Positions 1 through 10,100 of a stretch of DNA of 37,343 nucleotides are shown piece by piece (within the stretch, counting starts at the first letter, position 1; each line of letters begins with the position of its first letter). The notes under the pieces are model-generated. The model made no database searches. It was given only the letters and a program-made list of their open reading frames with translations, and had not been told where the DNA came from. Source of the stretch: Pseudomonas corrugata (GTDB taxonomy: Bacteria > Pseudomonadota > Gammaproteobacteria > Pseudomonadales > Pseudomonadaceae); assembly GCF_001269905.1 (NCBI RefSeq), contig NZ_LHVK01000018.1, forward strand, positions 1 to 37,343. Reading direction: 5' to 3'. The translations under genes and the position numbers were made by a program.

Positions 1-707
1 CTGTGCCACCGCCATCGCGGGCAAGCCCGGCTCCCACGGGTCTGGCGGCGTCCGCAAAGGCCGAGCTCATCCCAAGTCCAATGTGGGAGTGGGCTTGCTC
101 GCGAAAGCGGTGGGGCAGCTTGCATTGATGTTGACTGTGCCACCGCCATCGCGGGCAAGCCCGGCTCCCACAGGTCTGGCGGCGTCCGCAAAGGCCGAGC
201 TCATCCCAAGTCCAATGTGGGAGCGAGCCTGCTCGCGATAGCGGTGGGTCAGCTTGCATTGATGTTGACTGTGCCACCGCCATCGCGGGCAAGCCCGGCT
301 CCCACAGGTCTGGCGGCGTCCGCAAAGGCCGAGCTCATCCCAAGTCCAATGTGGGAGCGAGCCTGCTCGCGATAGCGGTGGGTCAGCTTGCATTGATGTT
401 GACTGTGCCACCGCCATCGCGGGCAAGCCCGGCTCCCACGGGTCTGGCGGCGTCCGCAAAGGCCGAGCTCATCCCAAGTCCAATGTGGGAGTGGGCTTGC
501 TCGCGAAAGCGGTGGGGCAGCTTGCATTGATGTTGACTGTGCCACCGCCATCGCGGGCAAGCCCGGCTCCCACAGGTCTGGCGGCGTCCGCAAAGGCCGA
601 GCTCATCCCAAGTCCAATGTGGGAGCGAGCCTGCTCGCGATAGCGGTGGGTCAGCTTGCATTGATGTTGACTGTGCCACCGCCATCGCGGGCAAGCCCGG
701 CTCCTAC
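1..707. repeat. Tandem array of 134-bp REPIN-containing units (5' flank)
   Basis: A unit starting CTGTGCCACC recurs at 1, 135, 269, 403, 537 and 671, a strict 134-bp period. Each unit holds a REP doublet: GTGGGAG...GCGGTGG facing its inverted partner CCACCGCC...CTCCCAC, giving 89-bp hairpin elements at 83-171, 217-305, 351-439, 485-573 and 619-707, separated by a 45-bp spacer that is also conserved. Two unit variants (A: GTGGGAGTGGGCTTGCTCGCGAAAG; B: GAGCGAGCCTGC...GATAG) follow the order A-B-B-A-B, so there is also a 402-bp higher-order period. The array runs off the left edge. No gene is seen in it; short reading frames through it are products of the repeat. Confidence 0.95.
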
Positions 708-740
708 AGGATTGGCATCCGCCTGCTCGTCGCCGGGACT

Positions 741-760
741 TGTCCCTGCTTCCCATGACA
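741..760 (+). promoter_or_regulatory. syr-syp-box-like LuxR-family operator
   Basis: The 20-bp element is TGTCCC-N8-CATGACA, an interrupted dyad with perfect outer TGTC/GACA arms separated by 12 bases. The syr-syp box known from syringomycin and syringopeptin promoters has the form TGTCCCG-N6-CGGGACA, also 20 bp, and is bound by SalA/SyrF-type LuxR regulators. The inner positions here are imperfect (CCT and CAT rather than CCG and CGG). Its centre lies about 42 bp before the start site predicted from the -10 at 780-785, the usual place for a LuxR-type activator. Assignment rests on motif recall and spacing. Confidence 0.55.
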
Positions 761-779
761 GACATGCCCTACCGAATGC

Positions 780-785
780 TCTAAT
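780..785 (+). promoter_or_regulatory. Possible -10 element of the NRPS operon promoter
   Basis: TCTAAT matches the sigma-70 -10 consensus at five of six positions and is followed by a T-tract (785-792). There is no good -35: the hexamer 17 bp upstream (757-762) is GACAGA and overlaps the right arm of the LuxR-type dyad, as expected for an activator-dependent promoter. A transcript would start near 792, leaving a leader of about 180 nt before the ATG at 974. Confidence 0.35.
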
Positions 786-799
786 TTTTTTTGGCCTGT

Positions 800-829
800 A
801 AGGAGACAGTCCCGGAGACGGATCTCCTT
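800..829 (+). promoter_or_regulatory. Leader hairpin with two ANGGA motifs
   Basis: AAGGAGA (800-806) pairs perfectly with TCTCCTT (823-829) around a 16-nt loop. AAGGA (800-804) and ACGGA (818-822) fit the ANGGA core recognised by RsmA/CsrA proteins. The AAGGAG has no start codon at a suitable distance, so it is not a working ribosome site for the annotated gene. Gac/Rsm control of Pseudomonas lipopeptides is established in general; binding here is inference. Confidence 0.3.
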
Positions 830-973
830 CGGTTGCACATGACGATATTCATTGCATTGGCCCGCACGCGGTGATCGGCCCGTCCACCGCCAATCCTCGC
901 GTCCAGGCGACACGCCGTGTCTGAAAACCACATTGATCGTCAACCACTCCGAACCAGAAAAGCAGGTCCTTCG

Positions 974-1150
974 ATGCAATTCAGCGAACTGATGGCAGCG
1001 CTTTCCAAGCACCCGATTCGTCTCCAGCAGGATGGCGAAAACCTTGTGATCGAGGGCGATGACGAAGGGCTGGAGAGCGCGGTATGGGACAGTCTGGCCG
1101 TCCATAAGCACGAACTGCTCGCCCTGGTGGAGAGAAACGGTGGCGACTGG
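974..1150 (+). other. N-terminal TubC-type docking domain of the seven-module NRPS
   Basis: Residues 1 to about 55 start MQFSELMAALSKHPIRLQQD and contain the pattern LxxxGxxLxVxG...HKxELLxL of TubC-N docking domains, small folds at NRPS N-termini that grip the C-terminal tail of the preceding synthetase. Its presence implies an upstream partner protein that is not in this window. Confidence 0.8.
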
Positions 1151-4100
1151 TTGAGCCCGGCGTTCCGTATCACACCGGACATGTTGCCGTTGGCGAGCCT
1201 GACTCAGGAGCAGATCGACCGGATCGTCGACGGCGTGCCCGGTGGCGCTGGCAATGTCCAGGACATCTACCCGCTGGCGCCGTTGCAGGAAGGCATTTTC
1301 TACCATCACCTTGCCGCAGAGCACGGCGATCCCTATGTGCTGCAGACCTTGTTCGGGGCAGACCAGCGGGCTCGCCTGGATGATTTTCTCCAGGCCTTGC
1401 AAGGCGTGATCAATCGCCACGACATCTTGCGCACCGCGGTGGTTTGGGAGGGGCTGGAGGAACCGATGCAGGTGGTCTGGCGCCAGGCCACTCTGGCGCT
1501 GGAGGAACTGGTGCTCGATCCGGCCGAGGGCGATATCGAGTGGCAACTGCATCAGCGTTTCGATACCCGACATCACCGTCTGGACGTGGGCCGGGCGCCG
1601 TTGATGCGCCTGGTCTGTGCTGAGGATCGGGCTAACAACCGCTGGGTGGCGATTCTGTTGTTCCATCACATGGCGCTGGACCATGCAGCCCTGGAGTTGG
1701 TGCAGCACGAGATGCAGGCATTCCTCCTCGGTCGGGCCGATGCATTGCCTGAGCCGGTACCTTTTCGCAACTACGTGGCACAGGTGCGCCTGGGTGTGAG
1801 CGCTGAAGCCCACGAGGGTTTTTTCCGCGAGATGCTGGGTGATGTCGATGAACCGACACTGCCATTCGGCCTGCAAGAGGTGCAGGGCGCAGGATCGGGC
1901 ATTGAGGAAGCCACGCTGACACTCGCCAACAGCTTGAGCCTGGGCTTGAGGGCCCAGGCGCGGCAGCTCGGCGTGAGTGCCGCGAGTCTGGTCCACTTGG
2001 CCTGGGCGCAGGTGCTGGGCCGTGTGTCGGGCCGGGACGATGTGGTGTTCGGTACCGTGCTGATGGGCCGGATGCAGGGCGGCGAGGGTGCCGCCCGCGC
2101 CTTGGGTATGTTCATCAATACCTTGCCGCTGCGGGTGAGCATTGGTGGGCAGGACGTACGCGCCGGGGTCAAGTCCACCCATGCACGGTTGACCGCATTG
2201 CTCGGCCACGAGCACGCCTCCCTGGCTTTGGCGCAGCGTTGCAGTGGTGTGGTTGCACCCGCGCCGTTGTTCAGTGCCTTGCTCAACTACCGCCACACCG
2301 GTACGGCGACTTCGACCGATGCGGTGTCTGCCTGGAACGGTATCCAGGTGCTTGGTGGCGAAGAGCGAACCAACTACCCGCTGATGCTTTCGGTGGACGA
2401 TCTGGGCGAAAGCTTCAGCCTCACCGTCCAGGCGGCGAGCGGGATCGACGCGCCGCGGATCTGTGCCTATATGGAAACGGCGCTGGCGACTTTGGCCCAG
2501 GCGCTGGAGTGTGCGCCTGAATCATCGCTGGCCGATTTGCCGATTCTGCCGGAAGCGGAGCGCGAGCAACTGCTGGTGGCGTTCAACGCCACTGACGGCG
2601 AGTACCCGCTGGAACAGACCGTTCACGGATTGTTCGAGGAACAGGTGCAGCGCACGCCGGATGCGCTGGCGGTGCTGCATGGCGAGCAGCGCCTGAGCTA
2701 TCGCGAGCTGAACGAACGGGCCAACCGGTTGGCGCATTACCTGCGCAAGCAGGGCGTGCGGCCGGATTCTCGGGTGGCGATCTGCGTCGAGCGTGGTATC
2801 GACATGGTCGTGGGCTTGCTGGCGATTCTCAAGGCCGGTGGCGGTTACGTGCCACTGGATCCGGCCTATCCGGCGGATCGGATTGCCTACATGCTGGCGG
2901 ACAGTGCTCCGGCGGTGGTCCTGGCCCAGACGGTGACCCTTGGGTTGCTGGCCGATGCAACGATGCCAGTGATCGATCTCGGTAGCGGGCTCTGGCAGGA
3001 CGAATCCGTCTCGAATCCGCAGGTTGCCGAGCTGACCTCGTCCCATCTGGCCTACGTGATCTACACCTCGGGTTCGACCGGTTTGCCGAAAGGCGTGATG
3101 ATCGAACACCGCAACACAGTGAATTTCCTGACTTGGGCCCATCGCTCGTTCGATGCGAAAACGCTGTCCAAGACCCTGTTCTCGACGTCGCTGAACTTCG
3201 ACCTGGCCGTGTACGAATGCTTTGCGCCGTTGACTAGCGGCGGCAGTATCGAGGTGGTCACTAATGTGCTGGAACTGCAACACGGCGAGCACGACATCAC
3301 CCTGATCAACACCGTGCCGTCGGCGCTCAAGGCGCTGTTGGAGTCCGGTGGGCTGGGCGAGGGCGTGGACACGGTCAACGTGGCCGGCGAAGCGCTCAAG
3401 CGCAGTCTGGTGGAAACGCTCTTCGAACAGACTTCAGTCAAGCGTCTGTGCAACCTCTACGGTCCTTCGGAAACCACGACGTACTCCAGCTGGGTATCGA
3501 TGGCTCGCGAAGATGGGTTTGCCGCGCATATTGGCAAACCGGTCGCCAACACCCAGTTCTACTTGCTGGATGAACATAAACAACCGGTGCCGCTGGGTGT
3601 ACCGGGAGAGATTTACATCGGTGGTGCCGGTGTAGCTCGGGGTTATCTCAATCGTGATGACCTGACGGCTGAACGTTTCCTCAAGGATCCGTTCAGCAGT
3701 GCCGTAAACGCCCGGATGTACAAGACCGGCGACCTCGGCCGCTACCTGCCGGACGGCAATATCGAATACCTGGGCCGCAACGACGATCAAGTGAAGATCC
3801 GCGGTTTCCGCATCGAACTGGGCGAGATCGAAGCCCGCTTTGCCCGGCATAAATCGGTAAAAGAAACGGTGGTACTGGCCCGCGAAGACGTACCAGGCGA
3901 TAAGCGTCTGGTCGCCTATTTCACCCAGTCAGAAGCGGTGGACATCGAGACCCTGCGCAGCCACCTGCAAGGGCAATTGCCGGAATACATGGTCCCGGTG
4001 GCCTACGTTTGTCTTGATGCCATGCCGTTGACCCCCAACGGCAAACTCGACCGCAAGGCCCTGCCGGCCCCAGACCTGGATTCGGTCATCACCCGCGGCT

Positions 4101-7100
4101 ACGAAGCCCCCCGAGGTGAAGTTGAAACCACCCTGGCGCAGATCTGGCAGGATCTGCTCAAGGTCGAGCGCGTCGGTCGTCACGACCACTTCTTTGAACT
4201 CGGCGGCCACTCGCTGCTGGCCGTCAGCCTGATCGGGCGGATGCGCCAGGTCGGTTTGAGCGCCGACGTGCGCGTGCTGTTCGGCCAGCCGACCTTGATG
4301 GCGCTGGCGGCAGCGGTGGGTAGCGGTAGCGAAATCCAGGTACCGGACAACGGCATCCTGCCGGGCTGCACGCGGATCACGCCGTCGATGCTGCCCCTGG
4401 TGGAGCTGGACCAGCAAACCATCGACCGCATCGTGGACACGGTGCCGGGTGGCGCGGCCAATGTGCAGGATATCTATCCGCTGGCGCCGCTGCAGGAAGG
4501 CATCTTCTTCCATCATCTTTCGGCCGAACAGGGCGATCTGTATGTCTTGCAGTCGCAGTTCGCGTTCGACCACCGCGAACGGCTCGATGCGTTCGTCGAG
4601 GCGTTGCAGGGGGTGATCGATCGTCACGACATCCTGCGCACCAGCGTGGCCTGGGAAGGCTTGGAGTCGCCGGTGCAAGTGGTCTGGCGCGAGGCGAAGC
4701 TGCACGTTGAAGCGGTCGACCTCGATCCGGCCGCCGGTGATGCCGTGGCACAATTGCAGCAGCGCTTCGACCCGCGACACCATCGCCTGGATGTCAGCCA
4801 GGCACCGCTGATGCGCCTGGCCTATGGACAGGATGCCGCCAATCATCGATTGGTTGCGACGTTGTTGTTCCATCACATGGTGCTTGACCACACGGCGCTG
4901 GAAGTGGTGCAGCATGAAATGCAGGCGCATCTGATGGGCAACGTCGGGCAACTGGCTGATGCAGTGCCCTATCGCAATTACGTGGCCCAGGCGCGCCTGG
5001 GCATGAGCCGGGAAGAACATGAGGTGTTTTTCCGCGAGATGCTCGGCGATATCGACGAACCGACATTGCCGTTCGGCCTGCAGGATGTGCAGGGCAGTGG
5101 CCATGATATCGAAGAGGCCCGGCAATCGGTGGAGGCTTCCCTGGACTTGCGTTTGCGGGCCCAGGCCCGTCAGTTGGGGGTAAGCGTCGCCAGCCTGGTG
5201 CACCTGGCCTGGGCACAGGTGCTGGGCAAGGTATCCGGCAAGCAGGATGTGGTATTCGGCACTGTGCTGATGGGGCGAATGCAGGGCGGTGCCGAGACTG
5301 ATCGCGCCCTGGGGATGTTTATCAACACCTTGCCATTGCGCGTTCAGGTGGGGCACCAGGGCGTGCGTGCGGGCGTCAAGGCCACCCATGCCCGGTTGAC
5401 TTCGCTGTTGGGCCACGAGCATGCCTCCCTGGCCCTGGCTCAGCGTTGCAGCGGCGTGGCGGCGCCGTTGCCGCTGTTCAGCGCCTTGCTCAACTATCGA
5501 CACAGCGCCATGGGCGAGGTGTCGGCGCAGGCGACGGACGCTTGGCAGGGTATCCATGCCCTGGATGGCGAAGAGCGTACCAACTATCCACTGACATTGA
5601 ACGTCGACGACCTGGGTAACGGTTTGCGCTTGACGGTGCAGGGAGCGGCGCAGGTTGACGCGCAGCGGGTCTGCGGCTACATGCATGCGGTCTTGGAAAA
5701 ACTCGTGGAGGCGCTGGAACAGACGCCCCAGGCGGCGTTGTATCGCTTGCCGATTCTGCCCGCAGCGGAACGTGAGCAACTGCTGGTGGCGTTCAACGCC
5801 ACCGACGCCGAGTATCCACTGGATCAGACCATTCATGGGTTGTTCGAGGAACAGGTGCAGCGCACGCCGGATGCGCTGGCGGTGCTGCATGGCGAGCAGC
5901 GCCTGAGCTATCGCGAGCTGAACGAACGGGCCAACCGGTTGGCGCATTACCTGCGCAAGCAGGGCGTGCGGCCGGATTCGCGGGTGGCGATCTGCGTCGA
6001 GCGTGGTCTCGACATGGTCGTGGGCTTGCTGGCGATTCTCAAGGCCGGTGGCGGTTACGTGCCACTGGATCCGGCCTATCCGGCGGATCGGATTGCCTAC
6101 ATGCTGGTGGACAGTGCGCCGGCGGTGGTGCTGGCTCAGGCGGCAACGGTTGGGTTGCTGGCCGATGCAGCGATGCCGGTGATCGACCTCGGTAGCGGGC
6201 TGTGGCAGGACGAGTCCGTCTCGAATCCGCAGGTACCTGGGCTGACCTCGGCGCATCTGGCCTACGTGATCTACACCTCCGGTTCCACCGGCTTGCCGAA
6301 AGGGGTGATGATCGAACACCGCAACACGGTGAACTTCCTGACTTGGGCCCATCGGTCGTTCGATGCGCAAACCCTGTCGAAAACCCTGTTCTCGACCTCG
6401 CTGAACTTCGATCTCGCGGTTTACGAGTGCTTTGCACCGTTGACTAGCGGCGGCAGCATCGAGGTCGTCACTAATGTGCTGGAACTGCAAAACGGTGAAC
6501 ACGACATCACCTTGATCAACACCGTACCGTCGGCGCTCAAGGCGCTGCTGGAATCCGGCGGTTTGAGCGACGGCGTCGATACAGTCAACGTGGCCGGCGA
6601 AGCGCTCAAGCGCAGTCTGGTGGAAGCGCTGTTCGAACAGACTTCCGTCAAGCGCCTGTGCAACCTCTATGGGCCTTCGGAAACCACGACTTATTCGAGT
6701 TGGGTGTCGATGGCCCGTGAAGACGGGTTTGCCGCGCATATCGGCAAGCCGGTTGCCAATACCCAGTTCTACTTGCTGGATGAGCATAAGCAGCCGGTGC
6801 CGCTGGGTGTTCCAGGGGAAATCTATATCGGCGGTGCCGGTGTCGCCCGTGGTTATCTCAATCGTGATGACCTGACCGCCGAGCGTTTCCTCAGCGATCC
6901 CTTCAGCTGTTCACCCAATGCCCGGATGTACAAAACCGGCGACCTCGGCCGTTATCTCCCGGACGGCAACATCGAATACCTGGGCCGTAACGACGACCAG
7001 GTGAAGATCCGGGGTTTCCGCATCGAACTGGGCGAGATCGAAACCAAGCTTGCCCAACATGACGCTGTGAAAGAAGCGGTGGTGCTGGCCCGTGAAGACG

Positions 7101-10100
7101 TGCCGGGCGACAAGCGCCTGGTGGCTTATTTCACTCAATCCGAAGCGGTGGACATTGAGATCCTGCGCAGCCATCTGCAAGCGCAATTGCCGGCCTATAT
7201 GGTCCCGGTGGCCTACGTGCAGCTTGATGCACTGCCCCTGACCCCCAACGGCAAGCTCGACCGCAAGGCCTTGCCGGCGCCGGAACACGATGCACTGATC
7301 ACCCGTGGCTACGAAGCCCCCCAAGGCGAAGTTGAAACCATCCTGGCGCAGATCTGGCAGGACCTGCTCAAGGTCGAGCGCGTCGGTCGTCACGATCACT
7401 TCTTCGAACTCGGTGGCCACTCCCTGCTGGCCGTCAGCCTGATCGAACGGATGCGCCAGACCGGCCTGAGTGCCGATGTGCGTATCCTGTTCAATCAATC
7501 GACCCTGGCTGCGCTGGCGTCGGCCATCGGCGGTAGCAGTGAAGTGACAGTTCCGGCAAACCTGATTCCTGCGGATTGCGAACACATCACCCCGGCCATG
7601 CTGCCACTGGTATCGCTGGACCAGGATGCCATTGACCGTATCGTCGCGACGGTACCGGGCGGTGCGGCCAATGTGCAGGACATCTATCCGTTGGCGCCGT
7701 TGCAGGAGGGCATCCTCTATCACCACCTGGCGGCCGAACAGGGTGACCCTTACGTGCTGCAAGCGCAGTTCGCCTTCGACAGCCGCGAACGCCTGGACGA
7801 TTTCACCCAGGCCTTGCAAGGCGTGATCGATCGCCACGACATCCTGCGCACGGCCATGGCCTGGGAGGGCTTGGACGAGCCGGTGCAAGTGGTCTGGCGC
7901 AACGCGTCGCTCGGCGTCGAGCAGGTATTGCTGCGGGATGAGGACGGTGACATCGCCGGTCAGTTGCAAGCACGCTTCGATGCGCGGCGCCACCGCTTGG
8001 ATATCTGCCAGGCGCCGTTGATGTGCATCCGCTTTGCTCAGGATGCAACCCACCAGCGTTGGGTAGCGACCCTGTTGTTTCATCACATGGCGCTCGATCA
8101 CACCGCACTGGAAGTGGTGCGCCATGAGATGCAGGCGCACTTGCTCGGGCAGGCCGGGCAGTTGGCGGCGGCGATGCCTTATCGCAACTATGTGGCCCAG
8201 GCTCGCCTGGGTGTCAGCCAACAGGAGCACGAGCGCTTCTTCCGCGACATGCTCGGTGGGGTAGACGAACCGACGCTGCCGTTTGGCCTGCACGATGTGC
8301 AGGGCGCGGGACAGGGCATCGAGGAAGCTTCGTTGGCGCTCGCCGGCAGCCTGAGCCAGGACTTGAAGATTCAGGCCCGCCGGCTCGGCGTGAGTGTCGC
8401 GAGCCTGGTCCATCTGGCCTGGGCGCAGGTGCTGGGCCGTGTGTCGGGCCGCGACGATGTGGTCTTCGGCACCGTGTTGATGGGTCGGATGCAGGGCGGC
8501 GAAGGCGCCGACCGGGCGCTGGGGATGTTCATCAATACCTTGCCGCTGCGGGTGAACCTGGGGCAGATGTCTGCCCGTGCAGGTGTGAAGGCGACCCATG
8601 GTCGATTGACCGCGTTGCTGGGGCATGAGCATGCCTCATTGGCGCTGGCCCAGCGTTGCAGTGGTGTGGAGGCGCCGACGCCGCTGTTCAGCGCCTTGCT
8701 CAACTATCGCCACACCGACGCGAACCAGGCTCCGTCTGCCTGGAGCGGTATTGAGGTGCTCAGCGGCGAAGAGCGGACCAACTATCCGCTGATGCTCTCG
8801 GTGGACGATCTGGGCGAAGATTTCAGCCTCACCGTCCAAGTGGTGAGCGGGATCGGCGCGCAGCGGATCTGCGCCTATATGGAGGCTGCGCTGGCGAGTC
8901 TGGCCCAGGCGCTGGAGTGTACGCCTGACTCGTCGCTGGCCGATCTGCCGATTCTGCCGGAGGCGGAACGTGAGCAGTTGCTGGTGGCATTCAACGCCAC
9001 CGACGCCGAGTATCCGCTGGAGCAGACCATTCATGGGTTGTTCGAGGAGCAGGTGCAGCGCACGCCGGAGGTGCTGGCGGTGCTGCATGGTGGGCAACGC
9101 CTGAGCTATGCCGAGTTGAACGAGCGGGCCAACCGACTGGCGCATTACCTGCGTGGGCAGGGTGTGCGGCCGGATTCGCGGGTGGCGATCTGCGTCGAAC
9201 GCGGTACCGACATGGTGGTCGGGTTGCTGGCGATTCTCAAGGCGGGCGGGGGTTATGTACCGCTGGATCCGGCGTATCCGGCGGATCGGATTGCCTACAT
9301 GCTGGAAGACAGTGCGCCGGCTGTGGTGCTGGCCCAGGCGGCAACCCTTGGGTTGTTGGCTGATGCAACGATGCCGGTGATTGATCTGGGTAGTGGACTC
9401 TGGCAGGACGAGTCCGTCTCGAATCCGCAGGTGCCAGAACTGACTTCGTCGCATCTGGCCTACGTGATCTACACCTCCGGCTCGACCGGTTTGCCGAAAG
9501 GCGTGATGATCGAACACCGCAACACGGTGAATTTCCTGACCTGGGCCCATCGTTCGTTCGATGCGCAAACCTTGTCGAAGACGCTGTTCTCGACCTCGCT
9601 GAACTTCGACCTGGCGGTCTATGAATGCTTCGCACCGCTGACTAGCGGCGGCAGCATCGAAGTGGTCACTAATGTGCTGGAACTGCAACACGGCGAGCAT
9701 GACATCACCCTGATCAACACCGTGCCGTCGGCGCTCAAGGCGTTGCTGGAATCGGGTGGGTTGGGCGAGGGCGTGGACACGGTGAACGTGGCCGGTGAAG
9801 CCCTCAAGCGCAGTCTGGTGGAAGCGCTGTTCGAGCAGACCTCGGTCAAACGCCTGTGCAACCTCTACGGTCCTTCGGAAACCACGACCTATTCCAGTTG
9901 GGTCTCGATGGCCCGCGAGGACGGCTTTGCCGCCCACATCGGCAAGCCGGTCGCGAACACCCAGTTCTACTTGCTGGATGAACACAAGCAGCCTGTACCG
10001 CTGGGCGTACCGGGGGAAATCTACATCGGTGGTGCCGGTGTCGCCCGTGGTTATCTCAATCGTGATGACCTGACCGCTGAGCGCTTCCTCAAGGATCCGT

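Larger units (their letters stand above)
1163..4369 (+). other. NRPS module 1 (dual C/E - A[Ala] - T)
   Basis: The C domain has HHLAAEHGD (residues 111-119) and HHMALDH (231-237), so it should epimerise the last residue delivered by the upstream enzyme (Pro in known peptins) and condense it. A3 core is at residue 697. The pocket code read by eye is DLYNNALTYK, close to the Ala code DLFNNALTYK that I recall. T serine is 1080. Confidence 0.8.
4370..7579 (+). other. NRPS module 2 (dual C/E - A[Ala] - T)
   Basis: The C domain shows HHLSAEQGD and HHMVLDH, the dual type, so the module 1 residue is predicted D. The A3 core is at residue 1767 and the code is DLYNNALTYK (Ala-like). T serine is 2150; the T domain reads VRILFNQST where most others read VRVLFxQPT. 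Part of its A domain is shared perfectly with module 11. Confidence 0.8.

Noticed and set aside
1..707. CRISPR array
   Set aside because: The period is 134 bp, the 'spacers' are identical between units, and the repeats are REP doublets; there is no cas gene.
735..746. GGGAC-TT-GTCCC palindrome overlapping the LuxR-type dyad
   Set aside because: The 2-nt loop cannot form a useful hairpin, and the 20-bp TGTC-N12-GACA dyad explains the region better. It may simply be chance overlap.
783..792. T-tract read as an intrinsic terminator
   Set aside because: No GC-rich stem precedes it closely. It sits at the predicted transcription start.
1..801. Short reading frames on both strands across the 5' repeat array and beyond it (for example 469-765 minus, 619-801 plus)
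   Set aside because: They translate the REPIN units over and over and have no ribosome sites or family resemblance.
1163..2560. Starter (lipo-initiation) condensation domain in module 1
   Set aside because: It has the dual C/E signatures HHLAAEHGD and HHMALDH and is preceded by a docking domain, so it takes a peptidyl donor rather than a fatty acyl group.
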